A stretch of DNA of 64,000 bases from Microbacterium esteraromaticum (GCF_014084045.1 NZ_CP043732.1:1736001-1800000), one strand, 5' to 3'. Shown: positions 42,296 through 52,112, counted from the first letter of the stretch. Numbers and translations are program-made. The notes: generated by a model not told the origin, from the sequence alone.

Positions 42296-43266
42296 TGTCG
42301 GACGGTGTCGCACCACTCCGCATCCGAGTCGGGGAATCGCACCCTGGTCAGCTCCTCCGACACCGCGCAGATGCGCTCAGCATCCTCCGCGCTGCGCAAC
42401 CTCGAATAGAGCCTCTGCGCCGCCGGTGCCCCTCCGAGGTGGCGGATGCCGCTGGGGCCGTACAGAACGCGGCGTTCGGCGTCCGGCGATGTGGCGGCGT
42501 ACAGCGCCGGCAGTGCGGCGGACTCCGGGGTGCCGAAGAGGATGCCATGCGCTGATCCCCATCGGATGAACCGCACCCCCAGGGTGTCGCGCGGTCGCCC
42601 CAGCTCGGGTCGCGCCGCCAGCAGGCTCGTAGGGGCCACGCCGGGATGCGACAGGTTGCTGGTGATGCCCCATCCGCGCTCCGCGCTGAGGCGATCCAGC
42701 TCCAGCGCGAACAATCCGAGGGCGATCTTGGACTGGCTGTAGGCGGTCATGCCGTTGTATGAGCGCTCCCAATTGAGGTCGTCCCAGTTGATGCGGCGTT
42801 CATTCGCGGCGACGCTGATCTGCGACGTCACACGGGCGCGGCCCTCACGCAGGAGCGGCAGCAGCCGACCCACCAGCGCGAAATGCCCGAGATGATTGGT
42901 TCCGAACTGCAGCTCGAAACCGTCAGCGGTCGTGCGTCGATCGGGAGGGGTCATCACGCCCGCATTGTTGATCAGCACGTGCACGGGGCGCCCGTCCGCG
43001 CGCATCGAGTCGCCGAACGCGGCGATGGACTCGAGAGAGGACAGGTCGAGCGGCGGTGTCGTGATCTGGGCGCCGGGCGTGCGTCGGCGGATGCGGGCCG
43101 CGGCAGCATCGCCCTTTGCGGTGTTGCGCACGGGCAGCACCAGCTCTGCTCCGGCCATCGCCAGTCGACCGGCGATGCGCAGCCCGATTCCGTCGCTGGC
43201 GCCCGTCACGACGATCCGCTTGCCGGACAGGTCGGGGACGGTGATCTCGATGCTGCGGTTCGACAT
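42232..43266 (-). CDS. Short-chain dehydrogenase, C-terminus replaced by the transposon
   Basis: This is an NAD(P)-dependent oxidoreductase of 344 aa. It has [19 protein letters not shown] (Rossmann), LINNAGVM, and the catalytic Tyr/Lys in [16 protein letters not shown]. The transposon entered after the Arg codon following WCDTV. The original protein would have ended RQKGDSQNP, with its stop at 326-324 across the element. The present frame instead reads 21 residues of transposon end ([10 protein letters not shown] to GKTGE). Those residues are past the fold, so activity may survive. It is divergent from an XRE regulator. Confidence 0.88.
   Translation of the reverse strand: MSNRSIEITVPDLSGKRIVVTGASDGIGLRIAGRLAMAGAELVLPVRNTAKGDAAAARIRRRTPGAQITTPPLDLSSLESIAAFGDSMRADGRPVHVLINNAGVMTPPDRRTTADGFELQFGTNHLGHFALVGRLLPLLREGRARVTSQISVAANERRINWDDLNWERSYNGMTAYSQSKIALGLFALELDRLSAERGWGITSNLSHPGVAPTSLLAARPELGRPRDTLGVRFIRWGSAHGILFGTPESAALPALYAATSPDAERRVLYGPSGIRHLGGAPAAQRLYSRLRSAEDAERICAVSEELTRVRFPDSDAEWCDTVRHVRSHESCRSVRQNIPGKTGE
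42296..42300. repeat. Right target-site duplication TGTCG
   Basis: Identical to 349-353 and directly abutting the right tip; it defines the insertion point inside the SDR gene. Confidence 0.9.
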
Positions 43267-43370
43267 GGCGCTCCTTCGTGTGGTCGCTCTCACTCTGCGG
43301 CTCACCGTGCGGCTTATCCAGGACTCGTCGATCAGTGGATCCCGTCCGGATGTCGTGTGAGGATCGACCC

Positions 43371-44219
43371 ATGTCGGCAGATCGGGCAGCGATAGCGGAG
43401 TTCCTCCGCAGCCGCCGATACGTGCTGCAGCCGGAGGACGTGGGTCTCGCCCGCGGCAGCCGACGTCGGACACGGGGTCTGCGTCGTGAAGAGGTGGCTG
43501 CGCTCAGTCACATGTCGGCCGACTACTACGCGCGACTCGAACGCGGGCAGGGCCCCGTGCCCTCCGCGCAGATGATCGCCGCCATCGCGCAGGGCCTGCA
43601 TCTCTCGGCAGACGAACGCGACCACCTGGACCGTCTGGCAGGGCATCCGCCGCGAACGCGCGGAGCGACGAACGACCATGTCAGCCCGGGCATGCTGCGG
43701 ATCCTCGACCGTCTCCAGGACACTCCGGCGGAAGTGGTGACAGAACTCGGCGAGACGCTTCGGCAGACGTCGCTCGGCGTGGCGCTCACCGGCGACACCA
43801 CCGGTCTCACGGGTCCGGCGCGCAGCATCGGGTTCCGATGGTTCAGTGATCCGGCGGTCCGTGAGCGCTACGCTCCGGAAGAGCACTCCTTCCTCTCCCG
43901 GCTGTGGGCATCCGGACTGCGCGAAGTCATCGCGGTGCGCGGCCCGGATTCCCGCGCAGCCGCCTACGCCGACCTGCTTCTCGAGCGCAGTGCCGAGTTC
44001 CGGACGATCTGGGAGACCCAGGAGGTGGGCGTGCGCCCCCGAGAGGTCAAGCGCTTCCGTCACCCCGAGCTCGGTGCGCTCGAACTCACCTGTCAGACCC
44101 TCGTCGATCCCGTGCAGGCTCACTCGCTGCTCGTCTACACCGCGGTTCCCGGCAGCGAGAGCCACGAGAAGCTGAGGCTGCTGTCGGCGCTGAGCGCGAG
44201 GTCTTCCGCCGGCACATGA
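43371..44219 (+). CDS. XRE-family regulator with MmyB-like ligand domain
   Basis: This 282-aa protein has an N-terminal HTH ([34 protein letters not shown]) and the MmyB-like sensing domain that usually follows ([26 protein letters not shown], then [21 protein letters not shown]). This pairing with a divergent SDR gene is common in actinobacteria; the regulator is thought to bind a fatty acid or small hydrophobic ligand. The two genes share a 104-bp promoter region. Confidence 0.88.
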   Translation: MSADRAAIAEFLRSRRYVLQPEDVGLARGSRRRTRGLRREEVAALSHMSADYYARLERGQGPVPSAQMIAAIAQGLHLSADERDHLDRLAGHPPRTRGATNDHVSPGMLRILDRLQDTPAEVVTELGETLRQTSLGVALTGDTTGLTGPARSIGFRWFSDPAVRERYAPEEHSFLSRLWASGLREVIAVRGPDSRAAAYADLLLERSAEFRTIWETQEVGVRPREVKRFRHPELGALELTCQTLVDPVQAHSLLVYTAVPGSESHEKLRLLSALSARSSAGT

Positions 44220-44255
44220 GGCCGACCGCCGTCGCGTCGCATGGGCCGACCGCCG

Positions 44256-44906
44256 TCAGCGCGCTGTCCACCGCGCGGTCATGAAGCTCAGGCCGCTCCC
44301 CTCGAAGGCGCGCAGCGAGCGGCGGCTCGGTTCGACGAGTACGGTGCTGGTGCTCAGCCGCGCCAGCGGCAGGTCACTGGCTGAATCGGTGTACAGACGC
44401 TCAAGCCCGGCCTGCGCACGTGAAGCCCTCAGCGCCGTGCTCTTCGCGTCGCCGACGTTGTGGCGAGCGAACCTCGGACCCTGCCGCTGGAACCGGAACT
44501 CCGATGCCTGAATGGGCAGCCCCTCGATGCCGATCAGACGCAGGTACTCGGTGGCCAGGTGACGCTCGGTCGCGGTGGTGACGATGGCGGAGCCGTCGCG
44601 GTGGGCTCGCCGGAGGGCCTCGATGATCCACGGCGAGGTGTTGCCAGGCCGCGATGCCAGTCGGCGCGCCACCGACCTCACCAGATGCCGATACTCATGC
44701 TCCTGCAGACCGGCGAGCGCGATGTGCACGATGGCCCTGTTGCACCGAGGGCGGAGCCGCCCGTGTGCTGGCGCGAGAGCCGCAACGGCGGCGAGGATGG
44801 CGATCGGGCAGGCAAGCCATGGCCGCGAGCGCAGGCGCGCGGAGACGACCGCCGCCATCGTGTCCGACCGGCTCAGCACGCCGTCGAGGTCGAAGGCGAT
44901 GGTCAT
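44256..44906 (-). CDS. HAD-superfamily (PSPase-like, subfamily IB) hydrolase
   Basis: This 216-aa protein has motif I IAFDLDGVLSRSD at the N-terminus, motif II SAIVTTATE (near 110) and motif III/IV SASDLPLARLS near 190. It would dephosphorylate a small molecule. Its ATG overlaps the gntR stop, so both are one leftward unit that faces the permease-oxidoreductase-kinase operon. Confidence 0.78.
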   Translation of the reverse strand: MTIAFDLDGVLSRSDTMAAVVSARLRSRPWLACPIAILAAVAALAPAHGRLRPRCNRAIVHIALAGLQEHEYRHLVRSVARRLASRPGNTSPWIIEALRRAHRDGSAIVTTATERHLATEYLRLIGIEGLPIQASEFRFQRQGPRFARHNVGDAKSTALRASRAQAGLERLYTDSASDLPLARLSTSTVLVEPSRRSLRAFEGSGLSFMTARWTAR

Positions 44907-45646
44907 TCGTCGTCGACTGCTCGTTCGATGATGAGCGAGACGCGATCGGCGCGGTAGACGTCAACGGCGTACTCGACGCACTCCCCGGACTCGATGTACG
45001 TCCGGCGAGTGAGCTGCAGCCCGCCGGCGGCCTGGCGCGCGCCGAGGTGGCCGCTGTTCTCGACGTCGAGCACGACGACTTCCAGCTCGGCTGTCGTTCG
45101 TGCGAGCCTGAGATGGAACCTGCCTCGCACCTCGTCCCACAGCGATCCGGTCAGATCTCCGTCCAGAAGGCCTGGAACGAGATCAGCGCGATAGTAGGTC
45201 GTCTCCACGGCGAGCGGTTCGCCATCCGAGCGACGGAGACGGCGGAGCGCGTATACAGGATGACCAGGCGCCACTCCCAGGCCGGAGGCGATCTCGTCGT
45301 CCGCACGACGTTCCTCCGCCCAGAACAGTTCAGCCCCGGGGTGCCGACCGGCGCGCACGACTTCCTGCGAGAAGGAACCGAGACGCAGCTGCACGCGCGG
45401 TTCTGACACGAACGTGCCCCGAGTCGCATCACGGCGCACGAGCCCCTCGCGCTCCAGCACGCCAAGAGCTCGGCGCAGCGTCATGCGGCTCACACCCAGC
45501 TCGACGCACAGCTCCCGCTCGGGCGGAATCGGTTCGCCCACCTGCAGCTCGGAGGCGCGGATGCGCGAGCGAAGTTCAGCCGCGATGCGCACGTACGCCG
45601 GGGTGCTGGCTCTCTCTGTCGCGAGTCTCTCTGTCCGGACGCTCAT
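44903..45646 (-). CDS. GntR/HutC-family repressor
   Basis: This 247-aa protein has an N-terminal winged helix (YVRIAAELRSRIRASELQVGEPIPPERELCVELGVSRMTLRRAL, in three helices) and a UbiC transcription-regulator (UTRA) ligand domain (PVYALRRLRRSDGEPLAVETTYY, RTYIESGECVEYAVDVYRADR). Two tandem operators with the HutC core GGTnTAnACC lie just upstream. It should repress itself and the divergent catabolic operon until the substrate or its phosphate accumulates. I start it at ATG 45646. Confidence 0.88.
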   Translation of the reverse strand: MSVRTERLATERASTPAYVRIAAELRSRIRASELQVGEPIPPERELCVELGVSRMTLRRALGVLEREGLVRRDATRGTFVSEPRVQLRLGSFSQEVVRAGRHPGAELFWAEERRADDEIASGLGVAPGHPVYALRRLRRSDGEPLAVETTYYRADLVPGLLDGDLTGSLWDEVRGRFHLRLARTTAELEVVVLDVENSGHLGARQAAGGLQLTRRTYIESGECVEYAVDVYRADRVSLIIERAVDDE

Positions 45647-45682
45647 CACGCTTGACACGCTACCTCCCTTCATCTACCGTAC

Positions 45683-45712
45683 CTTGGTATATACCAAGTT
45701 GGTATAGACCAA
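45683..45712. promoter_or_regulatory. Two tandem GntR/HutC operators
   Basis: CTTGGTATATACCAAG (45683-45698) and TTGGTATAGACCAA (45699-45712) abut without a gap. Both are palindromes with the GGTATA(T/G)ACC core. They lie between gntR and the permease gene. Confidence 0.85.
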
Positions 45713-45738
45713 TGAACCCGTCCAATGAAGGCCAGGCA

Positions 45739-47232
45739 ATGGAATCTCCCGAAGCAGTCAGGTCCACCTCCGAAGCGCAGTCCGGCACGCGCATGAAGCG
45801 CGAGCTCGGTCTCTACGCCTCCTTTGCCGTCGCGTTCGGCTTCGTCTCGATCGCCACCGGCATCTTCACCACGTACGGTGCCGTTCTCAACAGCAGCGGA
45901 CCTCGAGGAATCTGGGCATGGCCCATCGCCGTCATCGGCCAGACGATGGTCGCCCTCATCTTCGGCGCGCTCGCCGCACGCATCCCCATCAGCGGGTACG
46001 CCTACCAGTGGGTGTCTCGGCTCGCCAACCCGATCCTCGGCTGGCTGACGGGATGGGTCTCGTTCGCATTCCTCGTCATCGTCGTCGTCGCAGTGGACTA
46101 CACCATCGCCGCCACGATTCTTCCGGAGCTCTTCGGATACGCGCCGTCGCCGGCGAACTGCTGGGTGATCACCGCGATCGTCATGCTGCTGCAGGCGATC
46201 CTCGTAGCCTTCAGCACCAGAGTCACCAACCGCGTGAACGAGGTGGCGGTGACCGTGCAGATCATCGGCATGATCGGCATCACCGTGCTGCTGTTCGTCG
46301 TCGGAGCCGTCATCGGCCGGCTCGACTTCACGCAGCTGTTCGCCACGGCCCCCGTGTCGGCGACCGGCTACTGGGACTTCGGCGGCTTGACGAGCGCAGG
46401 CCCGTTCCCGCTCGCGTTCCTCCTTGGTGCGTTCACAATCGTGGGGTTCGAGTCGGCGGCCAACCTCGCGGAGGAGACGAAGAACCCGGAGCGGGTCATT
46501 CCCCGCGCCATGGTGCAGGCCGTGATCGCGCTCGGCGTGCTGGGCATGCTCTTCCTGATCGCCGTCACCGCCCTGGCCGGAGACACGGCGGAGCTGGCCA
46601 CGTCCGCCACTCCTGTCGCGACCGTCATCACATCGGTCCTCGGGCCGGTCGTCGGCAAGGCGCTGCTCGTGCTCGTGGTGATCTCGATCTTCTCGTGCGG
46701 ACTCGTGATCACCCTCAGCGGAACTCGCCTGGTGTGGGCGATGTCGCGTGACGAGCGCTTCCCCGCATGGCAGCTGCTGCGCAAGGTGAGCCGCACGCGT
46801 CACACGCCGGCCGCGGCGACCATCGGATACTTCATGATCACCCAGACCATCCTCGCGATCTTCAGCGGTACGAGCGACGCTCTGTTCGTCCTGTTCTCCG
46901 CGGCGACTCTGCTCCCGGCGATCATCTACGCGGGCACCGTGCTGCTCTACATCGTCAAGCGGAAGTCGCTGCCGGCCAGCAAGGGCTTCACCCTGGGACG
47001 ATGGGAAGTCCCTGTGCTGGTCCTTGCCAGCGTGTGGCTCGTGTACGAGCTGCTCATCTTCCGGGATGCCTCGTTCGAGCAGCCTCGGCTGTACGTCGGC
47101 ATCATGCTCGTCATCGGGATCGCCTATCTCATCTACCTGATCGTCACACGCGGGCGAAAGGGCCTGAGCATGCCTGATATGCAGGACGTCGATCGAGCAT
47201 TCGACGAAGACACCATCGCCAGCTCCAAGTAA
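45739..47232 (+). CDS. APC-superfamily amino acid/amine permease
   Basis: This 497-aa protein has 12 membrane segments. Family features are FVSIATGIFTTYGAVL in TM1, SGYAYQWVSRLANP, and GFESAANLAEETKNPERVIPRAM in the loop after TM6. It resembles the GABA/ethanolamine-type branch. I start at ATG 45739 with AAGG 7 bp upstream; an in-frame ATG at 45712 falls inside the operator. The substrate is not readable; the kinase downstream suggests an amino alcohol or polyol. Confidence 0.85.
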   Translation: MESPEAVRSTSEAQSGTRMKRELGLYASFAVAFGFVSIATGIFTTYGAVLNSSGPRGIWAWPIAVIGQTMVALIFGALAARIPISGYAYQWVSRLANPILGWLTGWVSFAFLVIVVVAVDYTIAATILPELFGYAPSPANCWVITAIVMLLQAILVAFSTRVTNRVNEVAVTVQIIGMIGITVLLFVVGAVIGRLDFTQLFATAPVSATGYWDFGGLTSAGPFPLAFLLGAFTIVGFESAANLAEETKNPERVIPRAMVQAVIALGVLGMLFLIAVTALAGDTAELATSATPVATVITSVLGPVVGKALLVLVVISIFSCGLVITLSGTRLVWAMSRDERFPAWQLLRKVSRTRHTPAAATIGYFMITQTILAIFSGTSDALFVLFSAATLLPAIIYAGTVLLYIVKRKSLPASKGFTLGRWEVPVLVLASVWLVYELLIFRDASFEQPRLYVGIMLVIGIAYLIYLIVTRGRKGLSMPDMQDVDRAFDEDTIASSK

Positions 47233-47262
47233 GTCCGCCTCATCGCGAAGGAAGCACCAACA

Positions 47263-48420
47263 ATGAGTTCGCACTCTCCGTCCCGAACTGTCGCCGTCAT
47301 CGGTGGCGGCATCGTCGGATCGGCCATCCTTTACACCCTGGCGCACCGAGGAGTCGACGCCGTTCTGCTGGAGTCGGAGTCCGCTCTCGGGCTCGGCGCC
47401 AGCGGGACGAACTCCGGTGTCCTGCACACCGGGTTCGATTCGACGCCCGGCCAGCTCGAGACCGAGCTCGTCCTCCGCGCCGCCCGTATCAGGCCCGCGA
47501 TCCTCGATGCACTCGGTGTGCCGGTGATCCATGCCGGAGCGGAACTCGTGCCGCACTCCGCCGAGGACGAAGAGACGGTGCGCGCGCTGGCTGCCAACGC
47601 CGCCGAGAACGGTGTCGAGGTGCGCATCCGCCCGTCGGATGGTGCTCTTCTCGTTCCCGGCGAGTCGGTGAGCGATCCGGTCGCGTTCACACAGGCGCTT
47701 GCAGCGTCCGCGGTCGCTGCCGGAGCGACGGTCGAACTGGATGCCCGTGTCGCCGCGATCTCGGCGATCGACGACGGCCTCGACATCGCCATCGCCGACG
47801 GACGTCGATTCACGGTGACGGCGGCGATCAACGCCGCAGGGCTGTACGCCGATGAGGTGGCACGGCTCGTGGGCGATGAATCCTTCGAGATCTACCCGCG
47901 CAAGGGAGAGTTCTTCGTCTTCGAGCTGCCCGACGGACAGACTCTCGAGCACATCATCCTGCCCGTGCCGACCAAGCGCACGAAGGGGGTGCTGGTGTTC
48001 CCGACCCTGGACGGCAAGGCCGTCGCCGGCCCCACGGCCGTGGACCTCGAGGACAAGGAGGACTGGTCGGTCCGCCCGGAGGCGAAAGACGAGATCCTCG
48101 CCAAGGCGGTCCAGCAGTTCCCTGCCCTCGAAGGACTCGAGCCCATCGCCAGCTACGCGGGACTCCGCCCGGCCGGGCGCGGAAGCAACTACGTCATCGG
48201 ACGCTCCGACAAGAACGACCGACTGATCAACGTCGCTGCGATCCGCTCGACGGGCCTGACCGCATCGCTCGGCATCGCCGACTACGTCGCTGAGATCCTC
48301 CGTGAGATCGGCGTATCGGTCGACGACGACCTGCGTCCGCCGACCGTCGCCGTGGCGACGCAGCAGGACGGCCCCTGGTGGCAGCGCACCGCGAAGCACC
48401 GCAACGCGACCACTGCGTGA
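47263..48420 (+). CDS. FAD-dependent oxidoreductase (DAO/GlpD/LhgO family)
   Basis: This 385-aa protein has the dinucleotide fold VAVIGGGIVGSAILYTLA at the N-terminus, then GASGTNSGVLHTGFDS, AINAAGLYADEVARLVGDE and a C-terminal SYAGLRPAGRGSNYVIG flavin cap. It resembles the catalytic half of glycerol-3-phosphate or 2-hydroxyglutarate dehydrogenases. It would oxidise a hydroxy acid or phosphorylated alcohol produced by the kinase. It lies between the permease and kinase genes, 30-57 bp from each. Confidence 0.83.
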   Translation: MSSHSPSRTVAVIGGGIVGSAILYTLAHRGVDAVLLESESALGLGASGTNSGVLHTGFDSTPGQLETELVLRAARIRPAILDALGVPVIHAGAELVPHSAEDEETVRALAANAAENGVEVRIRPSDGALLVPGESVSDPVAFTQALAASAVAAGATVELDARVAAISAIDDGLDIAIADGRRFTVTAAINAAGLYADEVARLVGDESFEIYPRKGEFFVFELPDGQTLEHIILPVPTKRTKGVLVFPTLDGKAVAGPTAVDLEDKEDWSVRPEAKDEILAKAVQQFPALEGLEPIASYAGLRPAGRGSNYVIGRSDKNDRLINVAAIRSTGLTASLGIADYVAEILREIGVSVDDDLRPPTVAVATQQDGPWWQRTAKHRNATTA

Positions 48421-48477
48421 CGACGAGGGCGGCCACCGCTCGATGCAGCCGCCCGCACCGATCTGAAGGATCCACAC

Positions 48478-49893
48478 ATGACAACCGTTCTGGCGATCGA
48501 TCAGGGCACATCCGGCACCAAAGCCGTCGTCGTAGGCGAAGCCGGAGATGTCCTCGCTCTCAGTGAGGTCTCGATTCGGCCCACCTATCTCCCCGGCGGC
48601 GGCGTCGAGCACGACCCGCAGGCGCTCCTCGATTCGGTCCTGCGTGCCGGCCGTGTCGCGGTCAATCAGGCGCGAGTGGACATCGATATCGTCACGATCG
48701 CGAACCAAGGTGAGACCGTTCTCGCCTGGGACCCCGACACCGGCACGCCGCTGTCGAACATGATCGTCTGGCAGGATCGTCGGTCCGAATCGATCTGCGC
48801 CGGGCTGAAGGATCATGCCGGTGACATCGCCGCTCGCACGGGGCTGGTCCTGGACCCGTACTTCTCGGCACCCAAGCAGGCCTGGATCCGTCAGAACGTC
48901 ACAGACGAGGGTGTTGTCACGACATCGGACAGCTGGCTTCTTCATCAGCTCACCGGTGAGTTCGTCACCGACGCCTCGACGGCGAGCCGATCACTCGTGA
49001 TGGACCTCGACACGGTCGCCTGGGACCGAGAGCTCCTCGACATCTTCGCACTGGGTGAAGAGCGGCTTCCGACGATTCTCGCGTGCGACGACCTCGCAGG
49101 AACCACCACTGCGTTCGGCAGCACCGCCGTGGTGGGTGGCCTCATCGTCGACCAGCAGGCCGCCCTCGTCGCCCAGGCGTGCCTGCAGCCCGGGGAAGCC
49201 AAGTGCACCTTCGGCACCGGGGCCTTTCTGCTCGCCAACACCGGGCGGAACGCCGTCCGGTCGTCGGCCAGTCTCTCCTCCTCGGTGGCGTGGCAGCAGG
49301 GAGGACGCAGCACCTACTGCCTCGACGGGCAGGTGTACACCGCCGCCTCGGCCGTGCAATGGCTGGAGAAGCTGACGTTCATCGACACCGCCGCCGACAT
49401 GGATCACGTCGCCGCCGATGACTCTCACGGTGTGCTGTGCGTGCCCGCGCTTGCCGGGCTCGCCGCGCCCTGGTGGCGCCCTGACGCCACGGCCACCTTC
49501 ACGGGAATGACCTTGTCTACCGGCAGCGAGCACCTCGTTCGTGCGGTGCTGGAGGGCATCGCCGCCCAGGTGGCTGAGCTCGCACGCGCGATGACAACGG
49601 ATCTCGGTCAGCCCCTGCAGCGTCTCCGAGTGGATGGCGGGCTCACCCAGAGCCGCGTGCTCATGCAAGCGGTCGCCGACCTCATGCGCATCCCCGTGGA
49701 CGTCTATCCCTCCCAGCACGCGACGCCGCTCGGCGCTGCGGCGTTGGCGCGGTGCGCGATGAAGAAGGACCTCGCACTCGAGGACGCCATCATCTCGTGG
49801 GCGCCGTCTCACACCTACGAACCGCGGTGGTCGGACTCACGAGCCGAGGAGTTCTCGGCACGCTGGCGCGCCGCCGCCGATGCCCTCACCTGA
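48478..49893 (+). CDS. FGGY-family carbohydrate/polyol kinase
   Basis: This 471-aa protein has the FGGY fold: VLAIDQGTSGTKAVVV, IANQGETVLAWD, IVWQDRRS, and the second-half ATP site TFGTGAFLLANTG and RLRVDGGLTQSRVLMQ. It is glycerol-kinase-like but the identity of the alcohol is not clear. In order with permease and flavoprotein, it suggests uptake, phosphorylation and oxidation of one substrate. Confidence 0.88.
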   Translation: MTTVLAIDQGTSGTKAVVVGEAGDVLALSEVSIRPTYLPGGGVEHDPQALLDSVLRAGRVAVNQARVDIDIVTIANQGETVLAWDPDTGTPLSNMIVWQDRRSESICAGLKDHAGDIAARTGLVLDPYFSAPKQAWIRQNVTDEGVVTTSDSWLLHQLTGEFVTDASTASRSLVMDLDTVAWDRELLDIFALGEERLPTILACDDLAGTTTAFGSTAVVGGLIVDQQAALVAQACLQPGEAKCTFGTGAFLLANTGRNAVRSSASLSSSVAWQQGGRSTYCLDGQVYTAASAVQWLEKLTFIDTAADMDHVAADDSHGVLCVPALAGLAAPWWRPDATATFTGMTLSTGSEHLVRAVLEGIAAQVAELARAMTTDLGQPLQRLRVDGGLTQSRVLMQAVADLMRIPVDVYPSQHATPLGAAALARCAMKKDLALEDAIISWAPSHTYEPRWSDSRAEEFSARWRAAADALT

Positions 49894-49979
49894 TCCCGCG
49901 GAGGAACACAAGGGATGCGACGCGGGCGCAAGGCCCAGCCGGTGAACGGGGCGCGACCGCGCTCACTACAGTGAGTGGG

Positions 49980-51251
49980 ATGCCAGCGATCGTCGTCCCC
50001 ACTGCAGGCCAGCTCGCCTGGCAGCAGGCCGAGTTCGGACTCTTCGTCCACTTCGGCCTCAACTCCTTCCACGGCCGGGAGTGGAGCGACGGCACGCTGC
50101 GCGCCGACAGCTTCGATCCCGTCGACCTCGATGCCGGGGCGTGGGTCAGGTCGGTGGTCGACGTCGGCGCCCGCCACCTGATCCTCACGGCCAAGCACCA
50201 CGACGGCTTCTGTCTGTGGCAGACCGAGACGACCGGCTACTCCGTCGCCTCATCCCCGTGGAGGAACGGCAGGGGAGATGTGGTCGCGGAGGTCGCCGAG
50301 GCATGTCGTGAGGCCGGCATCGGCTTCGGTGTCTACCTCTCGCCGTGGGATCGCAATGCCGAGTGCTACGACGATCCGCAGGCATACAGCGAGTTCTATG
50401 CTCGACAGCTCACGGAGCTGTGCACGCGGTACGGCCCGCTGGTCGAGATCTGGTTCGACGGTGCCGGGTCCGACGGCTACGTGTACGACTGGGAACGGAT
50501 CGTGGCCGTCATCGACGAGCACCAGCCCGACGCGATGGTGTTCAACATGGGACGGCCCACCATCCGCTGGGTGGGCAACGAGGACGGCCTCGCCAGCGAC
50601 CCGGTCGAGTACGTCGTCGGTCGAACGCAGCTGAGCAACTACACCGCCGCGTCGATGAGCACGCGCGAGGCTGCGTACCTCCCGCCCGAGTGCGATGTGT
50701 CCATCAGGCGGGGCTGGTTCTGGCATCCGGATGACGAGCCCAAGACGGTGGATCACCTCATGGCCATCATGTACGGATCGATCGGGATGGGCGCCAACCT
50801 GCTGCTGAACGTCCCGCCCACGCCAGAAGGCGTATTCGACCCGGCGGATGTGCGGCGGCTGCGCGAGTGGCGTGCGGAGTGGGACCGTCGCTTCGGCTCT
50901 CCGATCGAGGCGCACGTCGAGCGCGACGGGGCCGAGTGGCGAGTGCGCTTCACCCAGCCGGTTCGCATCGACCATCTCCGCCTGCGAGAACACCTGACCT
51001 CGGGCCAGCGCATCACCGCGCACGAGGTGATCGCGGGGGTGGATGCCGCAGCCGAGACGATCGCTCGGGGCCTGACCGTCGGGCAGGGGCGCATCCACGC
51101 CTTCCCCGCGCGCGACGTCACCGAGCTGCGCATTCGTGTGAGCGGACATGGCGCGAAGCTCGCCGAGGTCACCGGCTTCCTCACGGGTCATGAGACTATC
51201 CCGCAGCCTCCCGAGGGCTACGAGGCTCCGACCGACGCTCCTCTCGACTGA
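49980..51251 (+). CDS. GH29 alpha-L-fucosidase
   Basis: This 423-aa protein opens WQQAEFGLFVHFGLNSFHGREW and has LILTAKHHDGFCLWQTETT and the nucleophile region VEIWFDGAGSDG, all GH29 marks. The end is a short beta domain (HVERDGAEWRVRFTQPVRIDHLRL). There is no signal peptide, so it works on imported fucosides. It lies 86 bp after the kinase and may be independent of that operon. Confidence 0.88.
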   Translation: MPAIVVPTAGQLAWQQAEFGLFVHFGLNSFHGREWSDGTLRADSFDPVDLDAGAWVRSVVDVGARHLILTAKHHDGFCLWQTETTGYSVASSPWRNGRGDVVAEVAEACREAGIGFGVYLSPWDRNAECYDDPQAYSEFYARQLTELCTRYGPLVEIWFDGAGSDGYVYDWERIVAVIDEHQPDAMVFNMGRPTIRWVGNEDGLASDPVEYVVGRTQLSNYTAASMSTREAAYLPPECDVSIRRGWFWHPDDEPKTVDHLMAIMYGSIGMGANLLLNVPPTPEGVFDPADVRRLREWRAEWDRRFGSPIEAHVERDGAEWRVRFTQPVRIDHLRLREHLTSGQRITAHEVIAGVDAAAETIARGLTVGQGRIHAFPARDVTELRIRVSGHGAKLAEVTGFLTGHETIPQPPEGYEAPTDAPLD

Positions 51252-51311
51252 GCGGGGGTACATTCGATGGATGCGACCGGCCCGTCATCCCACCCGCGCC
51301 CGGAGGTGCCG

Positions 51312-52022
51312 ATGAAGACGATCGGTGTGCTCGGCGGCATGAGCTGGGAATCGTCGCTCGAGTGGTATCGGCTCGCCAACCAGCGGGTGCGTGACGCTCT
51401 CGGAGGGCATCACTCGGCGCGCATCATCATCGATTCGCTGGACTTCGCCGAGATCGAAGAGCTTCAGTCCCGCGGCGACTGGGACGCGGCCGGTTCGCTG
51501 CTCGCCGAGCGTGCCCGCGGCCTCGAGGGCGCCGGCGCCGACCTCATCGTGCTGTGCACCAACACGATGCACCTCGTAGCCGACCGCATCGAAGGCGCCA
51601 CAGAGGTCCCGTTTCTGCACATCGCCGACACCACGGCCGCCGCCGTGCTCAATGCCGGCGTCCGGCGGGTGGGCCTTCTCGGCACGGCCTTCACGATGGA
51701 GCAGCCCTTCTACCGCGAGCGTCTCGAAGCGCACGGGATCGAGGTGCTCGTCCCGAACGCCGAGCAGCGCGCCGGAGTGCACGCCGTCATCTACGACGAG
51801 CTCGTGCACGGCGTCATCCGCCCGGAGTCGCGCGCGTACTACCGCGAGGTGATCGACGTGCTGGCCGCGCGTGGTGCCGAGGGAGTGATCCTCGGATGCA
51901 CCGAGATCGAGCTGCTGATCACCGCGGCCGACTCGCCCGTGCCCGTCTTCCCGACGACGGCGCTGCACGTCGATGCGGCGCTCGCCGCCGCGGGGGTGGC
52001 GCGGGCTCCTGCTGCGGGCTGA
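51312..52022 (+). CDS. Aspartate/glutamate racemase family protein
   Basis: This 236-aa protein has GVLGGMSWESSLEWYRL, the first catalytic Cys in LIVLCTNTMHLV (near 80) and the second in VILGCTEIELLI (near 194), each in the usual context. Such proteins racemise aspartate or related amino acids with a two-Cys mechanism. It follows the fucosidase by 60 bp. Confidence 0.87.
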   Translation: MKTIGVLGGMSWESSLEWYRLANQRVRDALGGHHSARIIIDSLDFAEIEELQSRGDWDAAGSLLAERARGLEGAGADLIVLCTNTMHLVADRIEGATEVPFLHIADTTAAAVLNAGVRRVGLLGTAFTMEQPFYRERLEAHGIEVLVPNAEQRAGVHAVIYDELVHGVIRPESRAYYREVIDVLAARGAEGVILGCTEIELLITAADSPVPVFPTTALHVDAALAAAGVARAPAAG

Positions 52023-52038
52023 ACGACGGGAAGCGCGC

Positions 52039-52073
52039 GGAGGGCGGGGTGCACCCGGTGCGCCCCGCCCTCC
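52039..52073. terminator. Bidirectional hairpin between the racemase and the surface protein
   Basis: GGAGGGCGGGG (52039-52049) and CCCCGCCCTCC (52063-52073) form a perfect 11-bp stem between two convergent genes. Confidence 0.75.
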
Positions 52074-52112
52074 GCCGCCCCTGCGCGCAGGGCGTGCCAA
52101 ATCAGTCGGCCG

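Noticed and set aside
45670..48945. 1091-aa minus-strand frame
   Set aside because: Antisense to permease, flavoprotein and kinase genes, with low-complexity DDE/R/G composition and no domain.
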